From NCBI GenBank assembly GCA_036381435.1, contig DASVCW010000035.1, positions 1 to 64,000 of the forward strand: a stretch of 64,000 nt of DNA. The letters run 5' to 3'. This DNA comes from Fodinibius sp036381435. GTDB lineage: Bacteria; Bacteroidota; Rhodothermia; Balneolales; Balneolaceae. This document shows positions 17,520 through 25,412 of the stretch, piece by piece. Both the position numbers and the translations under genes were made by a program. The stretch's first letter is position 1; every line of letters starts with the position of its first letter. Below the pieces are notes generated by a model that was not told the DNA's origin, did no database searches, and saw only the letters and a program-made list of their open reading frames with translations.

Positions 17520-19922
17520 TTAAGACCGTAGTTTTGCTGAATACCTTTTCTCCAAAACCTTTAAAACCTTGTTAATTATAGGTTCTACATCTTTGATAGT
17601 CAATGTTTTATTTTTATTGAGAAATGAGAGCCTGAATGCAAGGCTTTTTTTGTTTTCGCCCAGCGATTTTCCCTCAAAAACATCAAAAATATCCAGTTCT
17701 TTGAGCGATTTGCCCGCTGTTTGCCTAATTGTTTTCAGCAAAGCACCCGCTTTTACGGATGAATCTACAATTACCGCGAAATCAAACTCAAAAGACGGGA
17801 ACTTAGAAACGGCTTCATACTTTTGCTCATCAATCTGTAGGCGTACTTTTTGAATTTGCGTAAGCGAAAATTCAGCGGCAAAAGCGGGTAATTCAATATC
17901 ATAATTGTTGAGTAAATTTTCCGGTACAACAGATAGTTTTCCTACTTCAATATCGCCAAAGCTATAGATCAGGACTCCGTTTTCATCGGTTTTTGTGGAC
18001 AATGATTGAGCAATGCCCAATTTTTGCAGAAAACTTCGAACGGGTGCTTTCAGATCGAAAATATCGTAATGTTTGGCTTCGGTTTTCCAATGTTCGATTG
18101 ATTTGAATCCTGCCAGACCGAATAAAATATGGGTTTCTTCTTTAATTCCCGGTTGATGCGTGCCTTTTTCAGCCTTTTCAAAAACATTCCCCACTTCAAA
18201 AAAGCGCAGTTGGGTTTCTTTACGGTTGATGTTGTAGGCAACCGATTTGAGGAACCCATAAAGCAAAGACGGGCGTAAGGTGGTCATATCCTTCGAAATA
18301 GGATTCAAGGTGTGAATCATTGAATCCAGATCACCGAGTAGCTTCGCATCCTTTTCAGGCATCAGGGAATTGGAGTAGATTTCGCGGAAGAGCAATCCTT
18401 TAGTGGTCTCTTTAGCACCTGAAACCAGCTTTTCCCAGTCTGTTAATGGTTCGGGTGAAGTGAATTTGCTGTGCTTCGGAGCCCGGATTTTATTGTAATC
18501 ATACAGCCGGCCTGTTTCTTCGATCAAATCCACTTCACGGGTTAAATCGGGACGAAAAGTAGGGATGGAATAAGTAACTGTCTCATCATTTCGATCAGCA
18601 ACTTCAAATTCGAGTCCGTCGAGTATTTCAACTATTTCATCTATCTGGAAACCGGTACCAAGCAGGCGGTTCACATAAGACTTTCGCAGGGTAATTTCCT
18701 TTTGTTCAACTTCTACAGGCTGCATATCCGTGCAGGCATCAATAACGGTGCCGCCGGCCACATCCGCGATAAGTTCTGCGGCGCGTTCAGCCGCTATTCG
18801 CTGCAATTGCGGATCAACCCCACGTTCAAAGCGATAGGAAGCATCAGTTTGCAGTGTTTGTTCTTTGGCGGTTTTGCGAATGGTACCGGGATCGAAACAG
18901 GCGCTTTCAATGAGTACATTCGTGGTTTTCTCGCTTACTTCAGAATCCACCCCGCCCATGATACCCGCAATAGCTACCGGCTCTTCGGCATCACAAATAA
19001 AAAGCGTCCCCGCCGAACATTTCCGTTTGACATGATCCAGCGTTTCAAATTCAACTTTATTGTCAAAATCCTTCACTATAATTTTATCGCCTTTAATAGT
19101 GTCTGCATCAAAGGCGTGGAGAGGTTGACCCATCTCCATAAGCACGTAATTAGTGACATCAACCACATTGTTAACGGGACGAAGTCCCAATGCTTCCAGT
19201 CGATTCTTGAGCCAGGCCGGAGATTCCCCAATTTCAACTCCCTTCACCATTTTACCTACATAGCGGGGACATTTTTCAGGCGATTCAATCTCGATTTTGA
19301 TTTCTTCAAGCGGTTTTGAGTCTGTAAAATCTGTTTTGAAGGGTCTGCATAGCTCCAGATCAAGAGCGGCAGCTAAATCACGCGCCACACCGACATGACT
19401 GGTAGCATCGGGACGATTTGGGGTGATTTCAATATCAATGATGGTATCCTGATAAAGATCTACAGCTTCGTGAAGGGGAGTACCGGTTTTTAGCGTTGAA
19501 TCCAGAATCATAATGCCGCTGTGATCGTCACCCAGATTCAGTTCAGTTTCAGAGCAGATCATGCCATTAGATTCTTCACCCCGCAGCTTGGCTTTTTTAA
19601 TAGTAAATAGTTCATCGTTATCAGTGGGAAGGCTTGAACCAACAGTTGCTACCGGCACTTTTTGTCCCGCTGCCACATTCGGCGCTCCACATACGATCTG
19701 AACGGTTTCATCACCCAAATCTACATTACAAAGGCGCAAACGATCAGCATTAGGATGTTCATTTACTTCCAACACTTCACCCACAATTACGCCTTCCAGC
19801 TTGCTGCCAAAGGAAACTAATTCATCAACTTCCAGCCCGATAAGCGTTAATTTTTCAGCGGTTTCTTCAGGTGTTAATTCAAGATTTATAAATTCTTTAA
19901 GCCAGTTGTAGGATATTTTCAT
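17520..19922 (-). CDS. pheT: Phenylalanine-tRNA ligase beta subunit
   Basis: An 800-residue beta subunit of the alpha2-beta2 PheRS. Domains in order: N-terminal start MKISYNWLKEF, an EMAP/OB tRNA-binding domain (about 40-150), the B3/4 editing domain with RYVGK and NNVVDVTNYVL, the B5 domain (VNRLLGTGF), a catalytic-like core and a C-terminal ferredoxin-like anticodon-binding domain (FPSFEFDFAVIV, FDVFEG). Full length with no defects. It starts three bases after the stop of the broken hepT gene, not directly after pheS as is usual, because a toxin-antitoxin pair sits between them. Confidence 0.96.
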   Translation of the reverse strand: MKISYNWLKEFINLELTPEETAEKLTLIGLEVDELVSFGSKLEGVIVGEVLEVNEHPNADRLRLCNVDLGDETVQIVCGAPNVAAGQKVPVATVGSSLPTDNDELFTIKKAKLRGEESNGMICSETELNLGDDHSGIMILDSTLKTGTPLHEAVDLYQDTIIDIEITPNRPDATSHVGVARDLAAALDLELCRPFKTDFTDSKPLEEIKIEIESPEKCPRYVGKMVKGVEIGESPAWLKNRLEALGLRPVNNVVDVTNYVLMEMGQPLHAFDADTIKGDKIIVKDFDNKVEFETLDHVKRKCSAGTLFICDAEEPVAIAGIMGGVDSEVSEKTTNVLIESACFDPGTIRKTAKEQTLQTDASYRFERGVDPQLQRIAAERAAELIADVAGGTVIDACTDMQPVEVEQKEITLRKSYVNRLLGTGFQIDEIVEILDGLEFEVADRNDETVTYSIPTFRPDLTREVDLIEETGRLYDYNKIRAPKHSKFTSPEPLTDWEKLVSGAKETTKGLLFREIYSNSLMPEKDAKLLGDLDSMIHTLNPISKDMTTLRPSLLYGFLKSVAYNINRKETQLRFFEVGNVFEKAEKGTHQPGIKEETHILFGLAGFKSIEHWKTEAKHYDIFDLKAPVRSFLQKLGIAQSLSTKTDENGVLIYSFGDIEVGKLSVVPENLLNNYDIELPAFAAEFSLTQIQKVRLQIDEQKYEAVSKFPSFEFDFAVIVDSSVKAGALLKTIRQTAGKSLKELDIFDVFEGKSLGENKKSLAFRLSFLNKNKTLTIKDVEPIINKVLKVLEKRYSAKLRS

Positions 19923-19925
19923 GTA

Positions 19926-20266
19926 TTATTCTTCGAGATCTTGAATAATGGTTTCAATTTGTTGCTTTAGGGTAGGAATATCATTTTTTATTACATCCCA
20001 AATGATTGCATAATCTACTGTAAAATAGCCGTGAATGAGTCGATCTGCAAACCTGCTGCAGATTTCCAGGAAATATGGTCATATTCATCTCTTAGCTCCT
20101 TAGGAACATTTTTAATGGCTTCACCGATAATTTCTAAACTACGGGAAAAAGCCCTTTTATCTTTTTCATTTTCAATAAAATCAGGAAACTGAAGGTCTTC
20201 AGTCTCATTCAAAAGAAAATCTATCTCGTTAAGGATGTGCTTTAAAAAATTAACGGTATTCGACAT
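19926..20266 (-). pseudogene. hepT: hepT HEPN toxin, frameshifted at its RX4HXY motif
   Basis: Reads as a DUF86/HepT-family HEPN protein: start MSNTVNFLKHIL, then LEIIGEAIKNVPKELRDEY and ISWKSAAGL. The frame then breaks at about 20046-20047. Restoring one missing base (for example a G, giving CGA for Arg) yields G-L-R-D-R-L-I-H-G-Y followed by FTVDYAIIWDVIKNDIPTL and QQIETIIQDLEE, ending at TAA 19926-19928. That is an intact HepT C-terminus with the RX4HXY motif. As it stands the frame stops 16 codons after the break. The start overlaps mntA by 17 bases. HepT is a toxic RNase or tRNA-targeting HEPN protein controlled by its MntA partner. A real mutation or a sequencing error are both possible. 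Confidence 0.85.
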
Positions 20267-20567
20267 ATTGGATATGTTTTTCAATATCAGGTAATAGCCA
20301 GGAAACAATGGATGCGCGGGTAACGAGATCTACTTTTTTATTAAGAATATCTTCTAAGAAAAAAGCTAATTCGATAAAATTATCATAAGTTTTTTTCCCT
20401 TCTCTGAATTCGACTAAAATATCTATATCACTGTCTGAGGTTTGTTCATCTTTAGAATAAGAACCGAAAAGACCCAATTTAGCTACCCCAAATTCTCTTA
20501 CTTTTTGGCTATTATCTTCTAAAAGCTGGATTATTTTAGTTTTGTCAAGGGCAGTTTGGATAGCCAT
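20250..20567 (-). CDS. mntA: MntA-type minimal nucleotidyltransferase antitoxin
   Basis: About 105 residues. The nucleotidyltransferase signature GS-x10-DxD is complete (GSYSKDEQ, then SDSDIDILVEF), followed by a third acidic region (KKVDLVT). In MntA/HepT modules this protein neutralises HepT by adding AMP to a tyrosine of its RX4HXY motif. ATG 20567 is preferred; an upstream in-frame TTG at 20606 would add 13 residues. It lies 54 bases after pheS, overlaps hepT, and is intact although its partner is broken. Confidence 0.85.
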   Translation of the reverse strand: MAIQTALDKTKIIQLLEDNSQKVREFGVAKLGLFGSYSKDEQTSDSDIDILVEFREGKKTYDNFIELAFFLEDILNKKVDLVTRASIVSWLLPDIEKHIQYVEYR

Positions 20568-20621
20568 AACAGAAAGTTTATTTAGATAGTACCTTAATTT
20601 AAGCAATCAAAGGCATATCTT

Positions 20622-21629
20622 TTAATTAAACTGCTCTAAAAACCGAACATCATTCTCATAAAAAATGCGGATATCATCAATCTCGTGGCGCAGCAGGGCG
20701 ATACGTTCAACACCCATGCCCCATGCATAGCCGGTGTATTTTTCAGGATCGATATCCACCGCTTTAAAAACGTTGGGATCAACCATACCAGCCCCCAAAA
20801 TCTCCAGCCATTTACCCTCGCCGTTTGAATTCCACCAGATATCCATTTCCAAACTGGGTTCGGTGAACGGAAAGAAACCGGGACGCAGCCGGTATTTGAC
20901 ATCCGAACCGAACATGAGCTTGGCAAAGCTAATGAGCGTTTCTTTCAGTTCGGCTACACTTACATCGGTATCAATATACAGAGCTTCAACCTGGTGAAAC
21001 AAGAAGTATGATTTGGGCGAAACAGCTTCATTTCGGTACACGCGTCCGGGCATGATAGTTCGAATCGGCGGCTCTTTTTCCTGCATCAGCCGGATTTGAA
21101 CGGGCGACGTGTGTGTACGCAGAACAAGATCATCCACTTTGGGATCATCGCTTTTTCGGATGAAAAAAGTATCCTGCTCATCGCGTGCCGGATGATTGGG
21201 TGGGAAATTGAGTGCAGTAAAGTTGTGAAAATCATCCTCAATTTCCGGTCCGTCAGCGATGGAAAACCCCAACCTGTAAAAAATGTTTTTCATCTCTTCG
21301 AGCGTCTGTGTTAAAGGATGAAACGAACCGGTAGGGAAGGGCGGGGCGGGAAGGGTGATATCATCGGTAGCTTTTTGTGAAGCCGATTCTGCTCCGGACA
21401 GCCGTTTTTTTGCTTCTTCAAAAGTACTTTGCGCCAGGTTTTTTACCTCATTCATTGCCTTGCCCACTTTCGCGCGGTCTTCTTTTGGCACATCACCCAT
21501 GCGGGAAAACATAGACTGAATTTTACCTTTACGCGAAATAAACTTCAGTCGAAAAGCCTCCAGATCTTCTTCATTCGAAATGGGGAAATCTTTTACTTCA
21601 TTCTGTAATTTTTTGATGTCGTCGAGCAT
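20622..21629 (-). CDS. pheS: Phenylalanine-tRNA ligase alpha subunit
   Basis: 335 residues with an N-terminal coiled coil and a class II aminoacyl-tRNA synthetase core. Visible are HPLTQTLEEMKNIFYRLGF, the motif-2 loop region (LRTHTSPVQIRLM, GRVYRNEAVSPKSYFLFHQVE), FFPFTEPSLEMDIWW and the motif-3 segment GYAWGMGVERIALLRH. All expected PheS features are present. It is preceded by a terminator after rplT, so it probably has its own promoter. It is separated from pheT by the mntA/hepT pair. Confidence 0.96.
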   Translation of the reverse strand: MLDDIKKLQNEVKDFPISNEEDLEAFRLKFISRKGKIQSMFSRMGDVPKEDRAKVGKAMNEVKNLAQSTFEEAKKRLSGAESASQKATDDITLPAPPFPTGSFHPLTQTLEEMKNIFYRLGFSIADGPEIEDDFHNFTALNFPPNHPARDEQDTFFIRKSDDPKVDDLVLRTHTSPVQIRLMQEKEPPIRTIMPGRVYRNEAVSPKSYFLFHQVEALYIDTDVSVAELKETLISFAKLMFGSDVKYRLRPGFFPFTEPSLEMDIWWNSNGEGKWLEILGAGMVDPNVFKAVDIDPEKYTGYAWGMGVERIALLRHEIDDIRIFYENDVRFLEQFN

Positions 21630-21662
21630 GAGATGATTATCAAGCGTTATAGTCAGATAAAA

Positions 21663-21718
21663 AAATACGCAATGCGCGATACGCTGAAAGTTAACTGCGT
21701 AATGCGTATTGCGTATTG
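21663..21718. repeat. ATACGCAAT palindrome upstream of pheS
   Basis: Left arm AATACGCAATGCGCGATACGC and right arm GCGTAATGCGTATTGCGTATT are imperfect inverted repeats. It is the same family as 16874-16927, so the pheS-to-zapA unit is bounded by two related palindromes. It lies in the presumed pheS leader. Confidence 0.55.
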
Positions 21719-21755
21719 AATAAGAACCTATTTAATTTGACAGAATCTATCAATG

Positions 21756-21793
21756 AAAAAAAGCCGATCAACCCAAAACTGGGAGACCGGCTT
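21756..21793 (-). terminator. Rho-independent terminator after rplT
   Basis: On the minus strand the stem begins AAGCCGGTCTCCCAG and closes with ATCGGCTT, followed by a run of seven T. Outer AAGCCG/CGGCTT and inner CCCA/TGGG pairs are visible. It ends the infC-rpmI-rplT transcript before pheS. Confidence 0.85.
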
Positions 21794-21811
21794 ATAAATA
21801 ACCAAATGCTA

Positions 21812-22156
21812 TTATTTTGTTTCTTCAACAATAGCAGTAAATGCTTCCGGATCATGAACGGCAAGATCGGCTAAGACCTTACGGTTAATCTGGATGTCTT
21901 TTTTATTTAAGGCTCCCATCAGCTTTGAGTAGGTTGAACCGTTTTGACGGGCAGCAGCGTTAATGCGGGTGATCCAGAGCTTTCGGAATTCACGTTTGCG
22001 GACTTTACGGTCGCGATACTGATACAGCATCCCTTTTTCGACCGCATTTTTCGCAATTTTATAAACATTTTTTCGCTTGCCCCAGTAACCTTTCGCCTGT
22101 TGTAAAAGCTTTCGGCGACGGCGACGGGAAGCCACCTTATTTCTTGAACGTGGCAT
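21812..22156 (-). CDS. rplT: 50S ribosomal protein L20
   Basis: 114 residues, very basic, with the family start PRSRNKVASRRRRRKLL, AKGYWGKRKNVYKIAK and the RKLWITRINAAARQNG segment. It binds 23S rRNA early in 50S assembly; in some bacteria L20 also represses its own operon. The gap to rpmI is 181 bases and holds a palindromic repeat, unusual for this normally tight gene pair. Confidence 0.97.
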   Translation of the reverse strand: MPRSRNKVASRRRRRKLLQQAKGYWGKRKNVYKIAKNAVEKGMLYQYRDRKVRKREFRKLWITRINAAARQNGSTYSKLMGALNKKDIQINRKVLADLAVHDPEAFTAIVEETK

Positions 22157-22210
22157 TTTGTGTAATGTTTAAGAGTTAATATTAATTATTTGAAGCCTTC
22201 CAAAAAACCT

Positions 22211-22316
22211 TGTCATCCTGAATTTATTTCAGGATCTGTAGCGGAATTTGCATTTAAAGCCTTAAAATTAAGCCTTGGAACAGATGCTGATCCGCCAGCC
22301 GGCGGACAGCATGACA
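22211..22316. repeat. TGTCAT..ATGACA palindromic element between rpmI and rplT
   Basis: The outer ends are TGTCATCCTG and its inverse CAGCATGACA. Each end carries a small hairpin (CCTGAA/TTCAGG on the left, CCGCC/GGCGG on the right) followed by GGATCT or its inverse. The same plan is seen at 49132-49269. It is inserted inside the ribosomal protein operon in the rplT leader. Confidence 0.7.
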
Positions 22317-22337
22317 TACAAGCTTTTTCAAAGACTT

Positions 22338-22535
22338 CTATTTATAAGGAATCATTCGCTTGACATTTTTTTCCTGCGTCTTATCGACGGTAGTAGCTTT
22401 GCCAAGCTTTCGTTTTGTTTTACTACTCTTTTTAGTAAGGATATGGCTTTTGCCTGCCTTTTTACGCTTTACTTTACCTGAAGCGGTAACCTTAAAGCGT
22501 TTTTTAGCCCCACTATTTGACTTCATCTTTGGCAT
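22338..22535 (-). CDS. rpmI: 50S ribosomal protein L35
   Basis: 65 residues, strongly basic. It begins PKMKSNSGAKKRFKVT and contains GKVKRKKAGKSHILTKKS, the L35 pattern. It lies between infC and rplT in the usual order. Confidence 0.95.
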   Translation of the reverse strand: MPKMKSNSGAKKRFKVTASGKVKRKKAGKSHILTKKSSKTKRKLGKATTVDKTQEKNVKRMIPYK

Positions 22536-22714
22536 AGTGATACACTTTGCTGAAATTTGAATTAAAGGCTGCTAAGATATGAATTAATGTATTCAGATTA
22601 AACCGATTTCACATAAAATATTTTATCGTGATCATCTCATCCACATTCTGGGTTTGTTCCGAAGGAATGCCTTTGGCTAAGACGGATGAATAGGAAGGCT
22701 AAGTTCTTTTGTTA

Positions 22715-22747
22715 CTCATCGGGCGACAAAAGCAGTCGCCTGATGAG
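22715..22747. other. Hairpin just downstream of infC
   Basis: CTCATC and GGCGAC pair with GTCGCC and GATGAG around an AAAAGCA loop. No T-run follows on the minus strand, so it is more likely an attenuating or stabilising structure between infC and rpmI than a terminator. The rest of the 219-base gap shows no gene. Confidence 0.5.
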
Positions 22748-22754
22748 AGATGAA

Positions 22755-23300
22755 TCAACCTTTACCGGTTGGAGACAAGATCATAATCATACGGCGGCCT
22801 TCCATATTAGGTTTGCTCTCGATTTCACTAATATCGTTCAATTCTTTGGCTAAATCTTTGAGCAGTTCTTTGCCGCGTTCTGTGTAGAGCATATCACGTC
22901 CTCGAAACTGAACCGTCGCCTTAACTTTATCACCGTCTTCTAAAAATCCCCGGGCATGACGCGTTTTAAATTCAAGGTCATGATCATCTGTATTGGGACG
23001 GAACCGAAGTTCTTTAACCTGTACTGTATGCTGCTTCTTTTTCGCTTCTTTTTCCTGCTTCTTTTTCTTGTACATGTACTTACCAAAATCCAACACCTTG
23101 CAAACGGGTGGTTTGGCTTTAGGCGCAACCTCAACGAGATCCATATTATAGGAAGCGGCTATTTCACGGGCACGCTCTATGGGTACAACTTCATGTTCAT
23201 TATCGGGTTTAATAACACGTACTTTTGATGATCTTATTTCTTCATTTGCTCTGGGTCGATCATCCTTACCCTTTGGCCGTGGTCTTCTGGTTCTTGCGAT
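22755..23300 (-). CDS. infC: Translation initiation factor IF-3, non-canonical AUC start
   Basis: 181 residues. IF3 binds the 30S subunit and proofreads the start codon. Seen are the N-domain (ANEEIRSSKVRVIKPDNEH, REIAASYNMDLVEVAP), KPPVCKVLDFGKYMYKKKK, and the C-domain with VKELRFRPNTDDHDLEFK and RGRDML. No ATG or GTG begins early enough. After the thrS stop the frame is open, and ATC at 23300 with AGAGG five bases upstream yields the expected start I-A-R-T-R-R-P-R. Rare AUU/AUC/AUA starts on infC allow IF3 to control its own synthesis in E. coli. The first in-frame ATG (23144) would delete most of the N-domain. Confidence 0.93.
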   Translation of the reverse strand: MARTRRPRPKGKDDRPRANEEIRSSKVRVIKPDNEHEVVPIERAREIAASYNMDLVEVAPKAKPPVCKVLDFGKYMYKKKKQEKEAKKKQHTVQVKELRFRPNTDDHDLEFKTRHARGFLEDGDKVKATVQFRGRDMLYTERGKELLKDLAKELNDISEIESKPNMEGRRMIMILSPTGKG

Positions 23301-23330
23301 AGTAACCTCTGTTATTTGGTTATAATTAAT

Positions 23331-25271
23331 CTAATGATTAGGAACTTCCTTATCTTCGATCTCCTGTATGAGATTAGAAATAAATTTAGAAAAATCAAAG
23401 TTTCCAATATCACCTTCTTTATGGCGGCGAACAGAAACACTTTCTTCAGATTTCTCTTTTTCACCCACTATTAACATATAAGGAATCTTTGCCGTTTCGG
23501 CATCACGGATTTTTCCGCCCACTTGTTCACTTCGGGTATCAACCTGCACACGCACATTGAGCTCTTCAAGTTTTTCAGCACACTGGCTGGCATAACTATT
23601 GAAATCATCGGAAATAGGAATGATTTGAACCTGCACGGGCGACAGCCAGACAGGAAAATCTCCCGCAAAATGCTCAATTAAAATACTGGTAAAGCGTTCC
23701 ATCGATCCAAAGGGGGCACGGTGAATAATTACCGGGCGATGCTTGGCATTGTCCGAGCCGACATATGTCAGATCAAATCGTTCGGGCATCACATAATCAA
23801 CCTGAACGGTACCGAGCTGCCATTTTCGGCCAATGGCATCACGAATGATAAAATCAATTTTTGGCCCATAGAAACTGGCTTCTCCGCGGGCAACTGTGTA
23901 ATCAAGGCCCACTTCATCAGCAACTTCCTGTATTTCCTGCTCGGCGCGATTCCAAAACTCTGTTTCGCCGCCAAACTTATCTTCATTGTTGTCCCGGAAT
24001 GAGAGGCGAATATCGACCGGCATGCTAAAAATGCCAAAAACCAGCTCGGTGAGATCGATGCAATTCTTGATTTCATCTTTGAGCTGATCGTGAGTACAGT
24101 AAATGTGGGCATCATCCTGAGTGAAGCCCCGCACGCGTGAAAGTCCGTTCAACTCACCTGACTGTTCATAGCGGTAAACACTGCCAAATTCTGCCAGCCG
24201 GAGTGGAAGATCCCGATAACTGCGCAATTCGTTCGAATAAATGCGGTGATGATGCGGGCAGTTCATCGGTTTTAGCAAATACCCTTCGTTATCCGATTCG
24301 ATGGGATTATACTGTGACTCGCGGTAATAGGGAAAATGGCCTGAAGTTTCATAGAGTTCCAGTTTACCAATGTGCGGGGTGATGACTTCCCGGTAGCCGC
24401 GTTTTTTTTGTTCGTCGCGTAAAAAAGCTTCAAGCTCACGGCGAATGATGGTACCGTTCGGCAGCCAAACCGGTAAACCCTGTCCAATCATTGGGTCGAT
24501 CATATAAAGCCCGAGTTCTTTACCCAGCTTTTTATGATCGCGTTTTTTGGCTTCTTCAACCATTTTTAAATGTTGATCAAGCAGCTTTTGCTTGGGAAAT
24601 GAAATGCCATAGATACGAGTCAGTTGTTCATTGTTTTCATCTCCGCGCCAGTAAGCTCCGGCAAGGCTTGTAAGTTTCACCGCTTTTACATTTCCGGTAT
24701 TGGGAATATGCGGACCCCGGCACAAGTCAGTAAAATCACCCTGTGTATAAAAAGTGATGTTTCCATCTTCAAGGTCTTCAATCAGTTCAACCTTATACTC
24801 GTTACCTTTCTCTTTGTAAAAATTGAGCGCTTCCTTTTTCGAAACCGGCTTGCGTTCAAAAGTTGACTTTTTGCGGGCCATTTCGATCATCTTGTCTTCG
24901 ATTTTTTCCAGCTCATCAGGCCCTATGGTTTGATCACCAAAATCGATATCATAATAAAAGCCGCTTTCAACAGGCGGGCCGATTCCGAATTTAGCGTTCG
25001 GATATAACTCTTGTACAGCCTCGGCCAGAAGGTGCGCAGACGAATGCCAAAATGTGTATTTACCTTCTTCACTCTCCCAGGTGTTTATGGTGATGGCGCC
25101 GTTATCTTCAATTGGACGTTCAAGGTCTAAAATTTCACCATTAAAAGTAACACTCAGTGCCTGACGGGCCAGACCTTTAGAAATCGATTCGGCAATTTCA
25201 CGGCCTGTTGCACCTTTTGGAAATTTTTTTTTGCTTCCATCAGGGAAAGTAACGGTAATTTGTTCTGCCAT
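23331..25271 (-). CDS. thrS: Threonine-tRNA ligase
   Basis: 646 residues, full length. Domains in order: TGS (QITVTFPDGSKKKF), the editing domain with HSSAHLLAEAV, the class II catalytic core with MNCPHHHRIY, FGSVYRYE and LTRVRGFTQDDAH-like sequence, and a C-terminal anticodon-binding domain (VWLSPVQVQIIPI). It leads the thrS-infC-rpmI-rplT operon. The minus-strand leader contains TATCTTTA, one base from the Bacteroidota -7 consensus, but no -33 box I would defend. Confidence 0.97.
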   Translation of the reverse strand: MAEQITVTFPDGSKKKFPKGATGREIAESISKGLARQALSVTFNGEILDLERPIEDNGAITINTWESEEGKYTFWHSSAHLLAEAVQELYPNAKFGIGPPVESGFYYDIDFGDQTIGPDELEKIEDKMIEMARKKSTFERKPVSKKEALNFYKEKGNEYKVELIEDLEDGNITFYTQGDFTDLCRGPHIPNTGNVKAVKLTSLAGAYWRGDENNEQLTRIYGISFPKQKLLDQHLKMVEEAKKRDHKKLGKELGLYMIDPMIGQGLPVWLPNGTIIRRELEAFLRDEQKKRGYREVITPHIGKLELYETSGHFPYYRESQYNPIESDNEGYLLKPMNCPHHHRIYSNELRSYRDLPLRLAEFGSVYRYEQSGELNGLSRVRGFTQDDAHIYCTHDQLKDEIKNCIDLTELVFGIFSMPVDIRLSFRDNNEDKFGGETEFWNRAEQEIQEVADEVGLDYTVARGEASFYGPKIDFIIRDAIGRKWQLGTVQVDYVMPERFDLTYVGSDNAKHRPVIIHRAPFGSMERFTSILIEHFAGDFPVWLSPVQVQIIPISDDFNSYASQCAEKLEELNVRVQVDTRSEQVGGKIRDAETAKIPYMLIVGEKEKSEESVSVRRHKEGDIGNFDFSKFISNLIQEIEDKEVPNH

Positions 25272-25412
25272 TAAGTATTAATTGTGCTTTCTGAATAATT
25301 TGCTATAATTTCAGGCCGTAAAGATATGAAAATTACAGGTTGTTTTTTAGGTTTAATTCTCAGTTAAACAATACCTCCGCGGCGTTGCCTATAAATTAAA
25401 ATGTGAACAAGA

